Positions 8,983 to 18,895 are shown, counted from the first letter of the stretch. The stretch: DNA of 64,000 nt from CAWBAT01 sp046331665 (GCA_046331665.1 JAXLQK010000012.1:146207-210206), one strand, 5' to 3'. Notes: generated by a model from the sequence alone, not told the origin. Numbers and translations: made by a program.

Positions 8983-9786
8983 TTACAAGGACGAAACGAT
9001 TTCAAAGGTTCTTCCCGCCTGAACCCCCAGCAAGGCCGCCGCAGATTCCCGGTTCGCAGAAATTTCCAAGAAACCTGAACTCCCCCAGATTGTGAACAGT
9101 GCGCCAGGTAATCCTTCCGAATAGGACGACAAATGGTTCGCGATTTCATGGTTCCCGACTCGCAGGACAGGCTGGCCTGAGGTATCCGGTAGCTTCCCTG
9201 CCTTGATGTTCGTGATGACATTTCCGAATTTATCAATCCAGAGAATTGTCCCCTGCAGGCCCCCCTTTTCATGCTTGAGAGCAGGAAGTGAGAGTTTCAC
9301 CCAATCTTCGATCAGGGGACCAAACTCGTGAGGAGGAGTTCCCCTTGCCAGCCAACCGGCCACGGGTGCAAAGATATCTCTCCCGTGAAACGTGTGGCTC
9401 GTAGGCTTCAAAAAGAAGCGGTCGCTGGTCAGATGGTAGGCTTGAATGTGGTGTTCTTCTTCAAGTGACGGAGAAAAAATTCCATTGTCGGGTCCCACGA
9501 AAAAGTAATTTTCCGTCTGAAAAAGGATCGGTCGCCGAAGACTTCCAACCCCTGGATCAACCACTGCAACATGGATGGATCCTTTGGGGAAAAATCGATA
9601 GCTGGACTTCAAGGCAAATCCGCCCCCAAGAATGTCTTGGGAATGAACGGCGTGGGTGATGTCGATGATTCGACAATTGGGGTAAACGTTGAGGATAACC
9701 CCTTTCATGATTCCTACATAGGGGTCGTGTAATCCGAAATCGGTCGTCAGCGTTATCAGGGGCCTGGGACAAGACTCCATAATCAT
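8983..9786 (-). CDS. S-adenosyl-L-methionine hydrolase (adenosine-forming), DUF62
   Basis: A 267-residue DUF62 protein. The N-terminus has LTTDFGLHDPYVGIMKG (about residues 11-27) and IIDITHAV. The central part has VVDPGVGS and FVGPDNGIFSP, and HGRDIFAPVA follows near 145. These are the nucleotide-pocket motifs of the duf62/SalL/fluorinase superfamily. Family enzymes from non-halogenating bacteria hydrolyse SAM to adenosine and methionine. The long loop typical of fluorinases is not seen, so halogenase activity is unlikely. It is convergent with the DUF512 gene (19 bases apart). Confidence 0.88.
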   Translation of the reverse strand: MIMESCPRPLITLTTDFGLHDPYVGIMKGVILNVYPNCRIIDITHAVHSQDILGGGFALKSSYRFFPKGSIHVAVVDPGVGSLRRPILFQTENYFFVGPDNGIFSPSLEEEHHIQAYHLTSDRFFLKPTSHTFHGRDIFAPVAGWLARGTPPHEFGPLIEDWVKLSLPALKHEKGGLQGTILWIDKFGNVITNIKAGKLPDTSGQPVLRVGNHEIANHLSSYSEGLPGALFTIWGSSGFLEISANRESAAALLGVQAGRTFEIVSSL

Positions 9787-9860
9787 CCTGAATGTCGAGT
9801 GCAGTTCATTGAGTCCGGTACCTTTGAGAAGCTACCACGGTCCTATTGAATTTCGCTCTA

Positions 9861-11487
9861 CTACAAGTTTCCCTTCTTTAATTCTGAAGCGAGAAAATCG
9901 CTGGACCTCCATGCCAGTGCCAGAATGGTCAGGGTTGGATTTTTTTCCGTGGCCGTTGGGAAGGCGCTTCCATCGACAACAAATAGGTTTTTGACTTCAT
10001 GCATCTGGCAGAATCCGTTGAGAGCCGAGCGTTTCGGATCGCTTCCCATGCGGCATGTTCCATGTTCGTGAATGGCCTTCCCGGGAATGTCGACCTTTCC
10101 TCGCTGGTAACCGATCAGTTCTGCCCCCGCGGTGTGCATGACTTCCTCAGCCGTGTCGAACATTTCTTCCAACATTTTTTGCTCGTTCACTCCGAGCGAA
10201 AACACGATTTTAGGAAGGGGAATTCCGTAAGCATCGAGTGGTGTTCCTTCAACAGAAACGTGATTCTCCCGCCGCGGAAGGACTTCCCCGTAGGGATGCA
10301 TCGCGACCCAGGCCGGGTAACGGCGTTTGATCTCTTTCTTGAAGCTGGAACCAAAACCCGGCAAATCCTTGGCATAATGGCTGGCTCCAGGTTGGCATCC
10401 TATGCCCCAGAATTGGGAGCCAAAGCCGCGCAGATAGTTTCGAGGTTTGCCTCGGTGATTGAACCGCGGCATGTAGAGATGCTCCCCCCCGATTCCATCA
10501 TCATTGCTCGATGGCATTCCGTAGAGCTCTGGAAGGAATGCATGAACATGAAAACGGACCTGCTCACAAAGGTACTTACCAATAACGTCGGACCCATTTC
10601 CGATGCCGTTGGGATATTGGGAGGACTTGGAGTTGAGCGGGATTCGAGTTGAATCAATGCAGGCACCCAGGTGCTGCTTGCCTCGCGCGCCCGAAACTCT
10701 TCTTTATTGCCGGTCGAAATATTGGACCGAGTCCGCCAGTCCACGGTCGTTGGGGAGGATTCTTGCCACGACAGCGTTGGTACCGCAGGGTTAAGTTTCC
10801 GGTTTCAAGAGCAAATGGGATGAGATGGTCCGCCGAACAAAAAGATGCCGTATCACAGCCCCCGCCCACAGGCTCCGCAATAATGACGAGGAGGAAAACC
10901 ACGCGATGCGGCTGGGTAACACGGCTTTGCGGTTAGGAACCATCGGAATGCCGACCGGCAACGAGCGCATCAACAGGTACTCGCCGCAGCGCAGGCGCGG
11001 AGAGCCCAAGCAGCTGCCGGGGGCGCGTCAGAGTCATCCGTTCCGCCGCAGACTCCGATGAACTGATCGACTTTGTCGTAATAAGGCGCAATGTCCTGAT
11101 AGGAGATTGGCCAGGGGATTTCCCAGCCATCACGACTGGCGGCGCAAATCCAGGTCGCCATAACCAGGGACACCCGGCCCCAAATGTTGGTTTTCCTCAA
11201 GTCCCCAGACGCGCGTCAGGTCGGGAAGCGGTGGACGGGGTCAGATATGGCTGCTCTCGCTGGCTCAACGGGAATTCCGGAGGATGCAAGCCCCGCTGCT
11301 CCCGCTCGCGGGCCTCATCGGGCCAGACATGCGTCCAATAGTCGGCCCGCTTAAAGCGTTCTCCCGCGTCCAGCATCAGCACTTTGGCGCCTTGGCGCGT
11401 CAAGTTCCAAGCGGCCATTCCGCCCGAGGCTCCTGAGCCAATTACGATGACATCATATTGAACTGATGAGGAGTCCGTTTTCTGCAT
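9861..11487 (-). pseudogene. GMC-family oxidoreductase, multiply frameshifted
   Basis: An FAD-dependent GMC oxidoreductase of about 540 residues, broken as it stands into at least six frames. The N-terminal fragment starts at ATG 11487 and has YDVIVIGSGASGGMAAWNL, the Rossmann dinucleotide fold. The next frame reads KTNIWGRVSL and DGWEIPWPISYQDIAPYYDKV (near 11150-11050). Further frames carry VGIPMVPNRKAVL (near 10930), CDTASFCSADHLIPFAL (near 10850) and CIDSTR (near 10670). The last fragment (9861-10517) is intact and has HEHGTCRMG and NPTLTILALAWRSSDFL, the GMC C-terminus. Conservation inside each frame argues for sequence errors rather than decay. Substrate unknown. It is convergent with nothing near; the RHS remnant lies just upstream on the same strand. 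Confidence 0.75.
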
Positions 11488-11583
11488 GCACACCTGGATT
11501 GAGTTTATGGGACGAGTCAAATAAAGCAAGACCCACCTGACACGAACAATTCTAAGCGCGTGGGTGAGGAAGAACAAGCAGGG

Positions 11584-11702
11584 TGAGTAAGTGTAGGTCG
11601 TGGTTCCGACCTCCATTGAAGTCACCATCCGGTTCTCTGCATCGTAGGTCATCGTCCGTCGTAGCTTCGGTGATCATATTTCCCGAGGCGTCATAGGCAT
11701 AT
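11584..11702 (-). pseudogene. RHS/YD-repeat remnant
   Basis: Minus-strand translation from 11702 reads YAYDASGNMITEATT, and after a one-base shift MTYDAENRMVTSM with GTTTYTYS (11652-11584). These are two consecutive YD/RHS repeat units. Nothing RHS-like continues downstream, where the GMC gene begins about 100 bases later. No RHS gene is visible upstream either. This is a scrap of a large RHS protein gene left by rearrangement, or a fragment misjoined in assembly. Confidence 0.7.
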
Positions 11703-12389
11703 CAGCCGATTCCTCTTGTTCGTAGCGGGAGCGAAAAGCTCCTGTCGGCACTGGCTAATCCGGTTATAGTGGAGAATACCATCCAGAGGGGAGGAACAAA
11801 ATCGATTTTCTGACTGACCTGAATTCGGCCTTGTCACCGACATGGTCAGAAAGAGAATGATTTGAACCGCTCTTCTGCTTATTTAATATTTAAGGGGCGG
11901 CCCTAATTTCTAATTTTCCCTTCATTTTTTGGAAACGACAAAAATTATTATGGTATTCGCAGGCCTACTTGTCCTTGAAGGGGTTGAATGTGCTGGCAGG
12001 ATTTGATTCGACCCCTCCAGGGTGAAGGTATGGGTGGCGTGGGCCCCCCCCGGGTAGCGCTAGTGCGCAGCCCGGGAGCTTCTCAGCTTAATCCTTCGGG
12101 GATTTCCCGAGAATATTAATTGAGGTTCGTACGCGGTGATCGAATCGCCGGGCTGGTGCGAAGCTTAAGGCATGGAAAATTGAAAACTGGTCATTCGAAG
12201 CGATCAATAAGGCGAACACGCCGTTATAAACAAAACCACGTCCTGGTCTTTTACCGCCCTCAATGCGCCCACTGTTTCACAGGTCAATTGCTCCTTGACG
12301 TTCTGCACCTCGGATGATAAATTCACGCCTCATTATTGGCCGAGAGTCTGCTCAGCCTCTTTTTCTGTTATGGATAGCGTAAGCTTCTC
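11703..12389. other. non-coding stretch upstream of actA
   Basis: Almost 700 bases without a convincing gene. A GC-rich inverted repeat occurs at 12049-12076 (CCCGGG on both arms, 16-base loop, preceded by a C run), without a T tract. Some short open frames occur but none has recognisable content. The promoter of the respiratory operon should lie here, but I could not single one out. Confidence 0.4.
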
Positions 12390-13042
12390 GTGGCGCGATT
12401 TTTCATCGCAGTACCAACACAATCTCCCGGGTAACGATTTTTGGAGCGATTTTCATTATCGCGGCGCTCCTGACCGTGGCGTTGATGATTAATCGCTCAG
12501 GATATGTTACGCAAGCAGGTATTCCCGCGAACAACCGATACCCTTCAGTCACCAGCACCATGTCGGCGCAATTGGGATCGATTGCCGTTATTGCCATACG
12601 ACGGTTGAGAATTCCAAGTTTGCCAACATTCCCCCTACCAAGACCTGCATGAACTGTCATTCCCAAATTTGGTCAACGAGTCCTACCTTGAGACCTGTTC
12701 GTGAAAGTTTTCGCAAAAGGACCAATCCAATTTCCTGGGTACGGGTCCATGACTTACCCGACTTTGCTTACTTCAACCACAGTATTCATGTGAACAAGGG
12801 GGAGTTGGCTGTTCGACGTGCCACGGACGAGTAGATCCGTATGCCGCTTGTCTGGCAGCGCGTCCCTCCAAATGGGTGGTTGTGTGGATTGTCATCGCCA
12901 TCCGGAACAATATGTTCGTCCGCGAGAAGAAGTGTTTAATATGGACTACCAACCACCCTCAGATCCGGTGCAGCTTGGCTATAGACTCGTGAAGGAATAC
13001 AAGGTCCAGAGCTTTACTTATTGTTCAACGTGCCATCGATGA
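12390..13042 (+). CDS. actA: ActA, pentaheme cytochrome c of Alternative Complex III (frameshifted)
   Basis: First subunit of ACIII, a quinol:cytochrome c / oxidase oxidoreductase. Five CxxCH heme c sites are present: CRYCH at 12583, CMNCH at 12646, CSTCH at 12810, CVDCH at 12881 and CSTCH at 13022. An N-terminal membrane anchor (ISRVTIFGAIFIIAALL) begins near 12425. Together these give the complete expected layout of ActA. However, the frame changes four times (near 12397, 12523, 12803 and 12840), each time as if one base were missing, so no continuous protein can be translated. Residues are conserved between the shifts. GTG 12390 is the probable start. The stop overlaps the actB start (ATGA at 13039-13042). 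Likely a functional gene spoiled by consensus errors. Confidence 0.8.
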
Positions 13043-16000
13043 AAAGAACGCCAAGTCTTAATGACCAGGAGTTGCTCCGGTCAAAATTGAATCAGAGTCA
13101 GGGACAAGCCTACTGGCGGAGTCTCGAAGAACTGGCAGGCACTCCGGAATTTCAGGAATATCTGTACCGCGAGTTTCCGCAGAATGCCGACCAGTGGGTG
13201 GATCCGGTCGGTCGTCGTCGATTTCTGCAATTGATGGGAGCCTCGCTGGCGTTAGCTGGTTTAAGCGCGTGTACGAAGCAGCCTGCCGAACATATTGTTC
13301 CCTACGTTAAAGCGCCGGAAGGCCTTGTGCCCGGGAAACCGCTTTTCTTTGCTTCCGCACGATCGCATATGGGTATCTCCGAAGGCCTGCTGGTGGAAAG
13401 TCATATGGGTCGCCCGACCAAAGTTGAGGGCAACCCGGAACATCCCGCCAGTCTTGGTTCGACCGATGTTCTGTCACAAGCCTCCATCCTCACCCTTTAT
13501 GATCCCGATCGATCCCAGACCGTCACGCAATTCGGCGAAATTCGTTCCTATCCCTCCTTCCTTGGCGAGATGAAGAATGCAGTGTCTACTTTCAGGGGGA
13601 ACCGAGGGGCGGGGCTCCACTTCCTCCTCGAGAGCACCTCTTCACCTTCGTTGTTGTCAATGATCAATGAGCTGCAGAATTTGTATCCGCTCTCCCAATG
13701 GCACGAGTACGATGCCGTGGGACTTGAGATGACGCGCCAAGGAATAAAGTCAGCCTTCGGCGAAGATTTGGAGCTCCAATACGACTTTTCGAAGGCCGAC
13801 GTGGTTCTTTCCCTGGATGCGGATTTTCTTTCCGAATTCCCGGGACGCCTCCGCTACACGCGTGAGTTTGTGTCGCGGCGCCGCTTGCGGGAAGGCTCCT
13901 TTGAAATGAATCGGCTTTACGTCGTGGAGACCACACCTACGACCACGGGATCCATGGCGGACCATCGTTTGCCCTTGAGTGCGGCGGAAATCGAGAGCTT
14001 TGCCCGAGCCCTGGCCAAGGAACTGGGAATCCCGGTTGAGTCTCATGCCGGGGAGGAGGCGCCTGGCGCCGCCTGGATCGGTCCACTTGCCAAGGACCTG
14101 AGACGAAGTTCAGGGAAATCGATTGTCGTCGCTGGGGAGCATCAATCGCTGGCGGTTCATGTTCTCGCCCACGCCATGAACGAAGCCCTCGGAAACTTGA
14201 ACCAAACGGTTTTCTGCACGGATCCACTGCTGCCAAGTTCGCAGGCCAAGATGTCGTCGTTGCAAGGTCTTGTTCAGGCAATGGCTTCTGGAAAAGTGGA
14301 AACGCTGGTCATCCTCGGCGGCAATCCGGTTTATACAGCGCCGGTTGACTTAAATTTCTTGGATGCCTTGTTCAAAGTGAAGCTCCGGGTTCATCTGGGG
14401 CTCTATCAAGATGAGACCTCCGTGCAATGCCACTGGCATATTCCTGAAGCCCATTTCCTGGAGTCCTGGGGTGATGGGCGGGCATATGACGGGACGGTGA
14501 CGCTTTCTCAACCGCTGATTGCGCCTCTCTACGATGGAAAAACCGCTCATGAATTGCTGGCAGCCCTGACGGAGCGACCCGATAGGACAAGCTATGATAT
14601 CGTTCGCGAGTATTGGAAAGCCAACTGGCCTCATCCCGTACCATCTGTCAAGAAGCCCAGCCCGGCGACCGCTTCTTCGCCAGCCGAGGCAGAGGATTCT
14701 TTTGAACAGCCGTGGCGGCAAGCCGTTCATGACGGGTTCATGGTAGGCACGGCCTTGCCGCGAAGGAAGGCGGCACTACAGACAGATTGGATCAATCAAC
14801 TGAATTCAGCCGCGCCGCTTGCTGTCTCGGCAAACGACAGTTTCGAGATTTATTTTCGGCCCGATCCCCATATTTTTGATGGTCGGTTTGCCAATAATGG
14901 CTGGTTGCAGGAATTACCCAAACCCCAAACCCGGCTGACTTGGGATAATGCCGCCTTGATCAGCCAGGCCACCGCCCGAAAACTGCGCCTCAATAATGAA
15001 GAAGTTGTCGAGCTTACGTATCGAGGACGGAAGATTCAAGCCCCAGTGTGGATTCTGCCCGGTCAAAGTGCCAATGCGGTTACGGTCCATTTGGGATATG
15101 GCCGGACTCGAGTCGGAAGAGTGGGACGGGGGACAGGGTTCAACGCGTACCTGCTTCGTACAGGGGATGCTCCCTGGTTTGGTTCCGGTCTGGAGATTCG
15201 GAAGACAGGGGAGCGCTACCCTCTGGCTTGCACCCAAAATCATTCCAGCATGGAAGGGCGAAACTTGGTTAGGGCCGGTACTCTGGAAGAGTTCAAACAA
15301 AATCCGGAGTTCATCCAGGAGATGGGAGAAGCGCCTGCCAATGGGCTTTCCATGTACCCTGCGGTTCAGTACGAAGGAAATGCCTGGGGAATGGTGATCG
15401 ATTTGAATGCATGCACAGGGTGCAACGCGTGCACTGTTGCATGCCAATCAGAAAACAACATCCCGGTCGTCGGCAAGGAGCAGGTCATCATAGGCCGTGA
15501 AATGCATTGGATCCGAGTAGATCGCTATTTCAAAGGCGAGGAAGAGAACCCAGAAACCTATCACCAGCCAGTGCCTTGCATGCAATGTGAGAGTGCTCCC
15601 TGCGAAGTCGTTTGCCCGGTGGGTGCCACCACGCACAGCAACGAAGGATTGAATGACATGACCTACAATCGCTGTGTGGGGACGCGCTATTGCTTGAATA
15701 ACTGTCCGTATAAAGTCCGGCGGTTTAATTTTCTCCTTTATTCCGATTTTGAGACTCCGAGCCTGAAGTTGGGTCGGAATCCTGATGTCACGGTCAGATC
15801 GCGTGGTGTCATGGAGAAATGTACTTACTGTGTTCAGCGAATCAATGCCGTCAAGATCGAAGCGGAAAAAGGGGATCGACCCATTCGGGATGGCGAGATC
15901 GTCACTGCTTGTGAAGCCGTTTGCCCCGCTCAAGCCATCACGTTTGGGAATCTGAACGATCCTGCAAGTCGGGTGTCTAGGCTCAAAGGTGAAAAGCTGA

Positions 16001-16098
16001 ATTATGGTCTTTTGGCCGATCTCAATACGCGTCCGCGAACGACATATATGGGAAGGTTGAGAAATCCAAATCCGGAACTGTCATCGAGCAGGGGCTGA
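13039..16098 (+). CDS. actB: ActB, Fe-S subunit of Alternative Complex III
   Basis: A 1019-residue fusion of a molybdopterin-oxidoreductase-like domain (B1, no cofactor in ACIII structures) and a ferredoxin-like domain (B2). A twin-arginine signal GRRRFLQLMG (near residue 56) precedes a lipobox LSAC, so it is Tat-exported and lipid-anchored. The B2 part has cysteine clusters CTGCNACTVAC (near 791), CMQCESAPCEVVCP (near 847), CVGTRYCLNNCP (near 878), CTYC (near 928) and CEAVCP (near 958), enough for four iron-sulfur clusters. The ATG at 13039 overlaps the actA stop by four bases. An in-frame TTG at 13021 would lie inside actA and is less likely. Next gene actC starts about 40 bases downstream. 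Confidence 0.95.
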   Translation: MKRTPSLNDQELLRSKLNQSQGQAYWRSLEELAGTPEFQEYLYREFPQNADQWVDPVGRRRFLQLMGASLALAGLSACTKQPAEHIVPYVKAPEGLVPGKPLFFASARSHMGISEGLLVESHMGRPTKVEGNPEHPASLGSTDVLSQASILTLYDPDRSQTVTQFGEIRSYPSFLGEMKNAVSTFRGNRGAGLHFLLESTSSPSLLSMINELQNLYPLSQWHEYDAVGLEMTRQGIKSAFGEDLELQYDFSKADVVLSLDADFLSEFPGRLRYTREFVSRRRLREGSFEMNRLYVVETTPTTTGSMADHRLPLSAAEIESFARALAKELGIPVESHAGEEAPGAAWIGPLAKDLRRSSGKSIVVAGEHQSLAVHVLAHAMNEALGNLNQTVFCTDPLLPSSQAKMSSLQGLVQAMASGKVETLVILGGNPVYTAPVDLNFLDALFKVKLRVHLGLYQDETSVQCHWHIPEAHFLESWGDGRAYDGTVTLSQPLIAPLYDGKTAHELLAALTERPDRTSYDIVREYWKANWPHPVPSVKKPSPATASSPAEAEDSFEQPWRQAVHDGFMVGTALPRRKAALQTDWINQLNSAAPLAVSANDSFEIYFRPDPHIFDGRFANNGWLQELPKPQTRLTWDNAALISQATARKLRLNNEEVVELTYRGRKIQAPVWILPGQSANAVTVHLGYGRTRVGRVGRGTGFNAYLLRTGDAPWFGSGLEIRKTGERYPLACTQNHSSMEGRNLVRAGTLEEFKQNPEFIQEMGEAPANGLSMYPAVQYEGNAWGMVIDLNACTGCNACTVACQSENNIPVVGKEQVIIGREMHWIRVDRYFKGEEENPETYHQPVPCMQCESAPCEVVCPVGATTHSNEGLNDMTYNRCVGTRYCLNNCPYKVRRFNFLLYSDFETPSLKLGRNPDVTVRSRGVMEKCTYCVQRINAVKIEAEKGDRPIRDGEIVTACEAVCPAQAITFGNLNDPASRVSRLKGEKLNYGLLADLNTRPRTTYMGRLRNPNPELSSSRG

Positions 16099-16140
16099 AA
16101 AATCGGAAAGCCTTTTTGAAAGTTGGTTGCGGTTAGTGTT

Positions 16141-17526
16141 ATGAATCAAGACTCTTCTAAATCCTCATCTTCTTCGCAAGCTGAAAACGCCCCCATCATC
16201 ACTCCCGGATACACGTTTGGTTCGGTGACGGACAAAATCAGCGCGGTCGTTTTGACCCATCGTACGCCCCGAGGCTGGTATTTCGGTTTTGGAATAGGAT
16301 TCCTGCTGGTGATGCTACTGTTGACAACCATTGGGCGGCTCCTCCTTGTCGGCACGGGAATTTGGGGGGTAACGAATCCTGTTGGATGGGGCTTTGATAT
16401 TATCAATTTTGTGTGGTGGATTGGGATTGGCCACGCGGGCACTTTGATTTCCGCCATTCTCTTGCTCCTACGCCAGGAATGGCGAACTTCTATTAACCGG
16501 TTTGCCGAAGCCATGACCCTTTTTGCCGTAGCTTGTGCGGCCCTCTATCCGCTGCTGCACACAGGAAGACCTTGGTTGGCCATCTATTGGCTGTTCCCCT
16601 ATCCCAACACCATGGGACTCTGGCCGCAGTTCCGCAGCCCGCTGATCTGGGATGTTTTTGCCGTCTCAACCTATGCCACCGTCTCAATGCTTTTCTGGTT
16701 TGTTGGATTGATTCCTGATCTGGCGACATTGCGAGATCGGGCTCCAAACCGTTTTGCCCGAATTCTGTTTGGAATTCTGGCGATGGGCTGGCGCGGTTCG
16801 GCCCGTCATTGGACGCGTTACGAAACGGCCTATCTGCTTCTGGCGGGTTTGTCGACACCCTTGGTCTTGTCAGTTCACTCCATCGTGAGTTTTGATTTCG
16901 CCGTTTCGGTGATCCCGGGCTGGCATGCCACAATTTTCCCTCCCTACTTTGTTGCCGGTGCGATCTTTGCAGGTTTTGCCATGGTGCTGATTCTGGCCAT
17001 TCCGATTCGGGTTTTCTATGGACTGGAAGATTTCATTACCATGAAACATCTGGAAAATATGGCCAAGATTCTGCTGGTGACCGGATTGATCGTCTCTTAT
17101 GGCTACATGATGGAAGCCTTCTTTGGTTGGTACAGCGGGAACCCTTACGAAAGCTACATGATCCTGAACCGGATGAAGGGGCCCTATGCCTTCTATTACT
17201 GGCTGCTGATTGCCTGCAATGCCCTGGCGCCTCAAGTCCTCTGGTCCAAAAGGATGCGGACCAATGTGGCCGCCCTTTTTACCGTCTCGCTGATCGTCAG
17301 CCTCGGGATGTGGCTGGAGCGCTTCATCATTGTGGTGACAAGCCTCCACCGTGATTTCTTGCCCTCCTCGTGGGGGATGTACTACCCCACCCGCTGGGAT
17401 TTCGGGATGTTTTTTGGAACGATAGGACTCTTTGTCAGTCTGCTTTTCCTGTTCCTTCGCTTTTTGCCGATGATCTCTATTTTTGAAATGCGGACGATTC
17501 TTCCTCAGGCCAATGTTAAAGAGTAG
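16141..17526 (+). CDS. actC: ActC, NrfD-like membrane subunit of ACIII
   Basis: A 461-residue polytopic membrane protein of the NrfD/PsrC family with about ten hydrophobic segments. Typical features are TPRGWYFGFGIGFLLVML near the N-terminus, WWIGIGHAGTLISAIL (near 100), FAEAMTLFAVACAALYPLLHTGRPW (near 123-147) and GWHATIFPPYFVAGAIFAG (near 260). In ACIII, ActC carries a quinol-binding site and faces the Fe-S domain of ActB. I take ATG 16141 as start; a TTG at 16123 is in frame. It lies within the act operon between actB and actD. Confidence 0.93.
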   Translation: MNQDSSKSSSSSQAENAPIITPGYTFGSVTDKISAVVLTHRTPRGWYFGFGIGFLLVMLLLTTIGRLLLVGTGIWGVTNPVGWGFDIINFVWWIGIGHAGTLISAILLLLRQEWRTSINRFAEAMTLFAVACAALYPLLHTGRPWLAIYWLFPYPNTMGLWPQFRSPLIWDVFAVSTYATVSMLFWFVGLIPDLATLRDRAPNRFARILFGILAMGWRGSARHWTRYETAYLLLAGLSTPLVLSVHSIVSFDFAVSVIPGWHATIFPPYFVAGAIFAGFAMVLILAIPIRVFYGLEDFITMKHLENMAKILLVTGLIVSYGYMMEAFFGWYSGNPYESYMILNRMKGPYAFYYWLLIACNALAPQVLWSKRMRTNVAALFTVSLIVSLGMWLERFIIVVTSLHRDFLPSSWGMYYPTRWDFGMFFGTIGLFVSLLFLFLRFLPMISIFEMRTILPQANVKE

Positions 17527-17586
17527 AGCACATCAATCAATTGATTTGGGCGCCTGGTGCCAGACACGGATGGAGTGGAACGCTTG

Positions 17587-18126
17587 ATGCAATCACGCCC
17601 CCCTCTCTACGGATTAATGGCAGAATTTGACAGTGCGACGGCACTGGTTGCTGCGGCCAAACGTAGCCACGACCACGGATACAAGAAGATGGATGCCTAT
17701 TCGCCTTTTCCGATTGAAGAGTTAAGCGAAGCCATTGAATTCCACGACCGGCGCTTACCCTTGATTGTCCTTTGCGGGGGAATCTTGGGTTGCCTGGCAG
17801 GGTTTTTCTTTCAGTATTGGACGGCGGTCATCGACTATCCAGTCAATGTCGGAGGCCGCCCAGATTTTAGCTGGCCGTCATTTATACCGGTTACCTTTGA
17901 AACGACGGTGTTGGGGGCATCTCTGGGGGCCGTGTTGGGGATGTTGGGTCTTAACGGGTTGCCCATGCCCTATCACCCGGTCTTTAATGTAGGAAGATTT
18001 GCCTTGGCCAGCCGAGATCGCTTCTTCCTGTGTGTAGAGGCCAAGGATCCGAAATTCGACTTGGAAGCGACGCGGCTTTTTCTGGAATCTTTGGGGCCGC
18101 GCATTGTCCATGAGGTTCCCCGCTGA
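17587..18126 (+). CDS. actD: ActD (DUF3341), membrane subunit of ACIII
   Basis: A 179-residue DUF3341 protein. The N-terminus has the family pattern LYGLMAEFDSATALVAAAKR, then DAYSPFP and an amphipathic stretch. Two transmembrane helices follow (LIVLCGGILGCLAGFFF, and TTVLGASLGAVLGMLGLNGLP). The C-terminal RDRFFLCVEAKDPKFD is also typical. ATG 17587 has a good Shine-Dalgarno (ggagtgga) and fits the usual ActD start. An in-frame GTG at 17557 would add ten residues without homologous character. Its stop overlaps the actE start as TGATG (18124-18128), indicating translational coupling. Confidence 0.92.
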   Translation: MQSRPPLYGLMAEFDSATALVAAAKRSHDHGYKKMDAYSPFPIEELSEAIEFHDRRLPLIVLCGGILGCLAGFFFQYWTAVIDYPVNVGGRPDFSWPSFIPVTFETTVLGASLGAVLGMLGLNGLPMPYHPVFNVGRFALASRDRFFLCVEAKDPKFDLEATRLFLESLGPRIVHEVPR

Positions 18127-18836
18127 TGGGTACAGAGGTAAAAGCTTTGGCGGCCATGCTATCGCGGAGACAGTCCAGGCAAAACGGAATCGAAAGATTT
18201 GGCGGGAAGCGCTGGCTTGCCGTGACCTTATCAAGATTTTGGTTCTCGATCTGCCTTATCGCAGGATTGACGATCCTCAACGGCTGTCGCCAGGATATGC
18301 ATGACCAGCCAAAATACAAACCCCTGGCTCCGAGCAGTTTTTTTTCGGATGGTCGTTCTGCTCGCCCGTTGGTACCGGGAACGGTGGCAAGAGGATTTCT
18401 GCATGACCAGCCGGATCTCTACCAGGGTAAAGTGGATGGAAAACTAGTGGACAAAATCCCTTACCCTGTGACGATCGAATTCTTGAAACGAGGCCAGGAA
18501 CGCTACAACATCTTTTGCTCACCGTGCCATGACCGGGTGGGAAATGGGCAAGGCATGGTTGTCCGGCGCGGGTTCCGGGCTCCGCCCTCCTATCATATGG
18601 ACCGGCTGCGGCAAGCCCCGGTGGGTTACTTTTTTGATGTCATTACTAACGGCTTTGGTGCCATGCAAGACTACGCAGTCCAGGTTCCTGTCCCAGACCG
18701 TTGGGCCATTGCGGCCTATATCCGGGCCTTGCAGTTCAGCCAGCATGCAGCCCTGAACGAATTGAGCGAAACGGATCGGCGAAAGTTAGAGGAAGGGGAC
18801 TCTTCCTCCAACGCACACGACGCGCATCACGAGTGA
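18126..18836 (+). CDS. actE: ActE, monoheme cytochrome c lipoprotein of ACIII
   Basis: A 236-residue exported cytochrome c. An N-terminal basic region and hydrophobic helix end in the lipobox LNGC (near residue 54), so it is probably lipid-anchored. The heme site is CSPCH (near residue 137), with a later QDYAVQVP and DRWAIAAYIRALQ segment that provides the C-terminal helix of the cytochrome fold; a methionine in YGAMQDY-like context (FGAMQDY) is the likely axial ligand. It is coupled to actD by a one-base start/stop overlap. In ACIII, ActE passes electrons on from ActA or acts as docking cytochrome. Confidence 0.92.
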   Translation: MGTEVKALAAMLSRRQSRQNGIERFGGKRWLAVTLSRFWFSICLIAGLTILNGCRQDMHDQPKYKPLAPSSFFSDGRSARPLVPGTVARGFLHDQPDLYQGKVDGKLVDKIPYPVTIEFLKRGQERYNIFCSPCHDRVGNGQGMVVRRGFRAPPSYHMDRLRQAPVGYFFDVITNGFGAMQDYAVQVPVPDRWAIAAYIRALQFSQHAALNELSETDRRKLEEGDSSSNAHDAHHE

Positions 18837-18895
18837 AGAGGAGAGTCCTTCCTTTTGCTCGGAAGAAAGAAGAGTCCAGAGGAGTTTGATTGGGA

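Noticed and set aside
12049..12076. GC-rich inverted repeat upstream of actA as terminator or operator
   Set aside because: No T tract and no second copy in the window; function cannot be supported.
12120..12317. Plus-strand 65-residue frame upstream of actA
   Set aside because: Basic, low-complexity text with no recognisable motif; codon use looks non-coding and it precedes the actA start without Shine-Dalgarno.
13021..13038. TTG at 13021 as start of actB
   Set aside because: It lies within the last heme-binding codons of actA; ATG 13039 gives the usual ATGA coupling.
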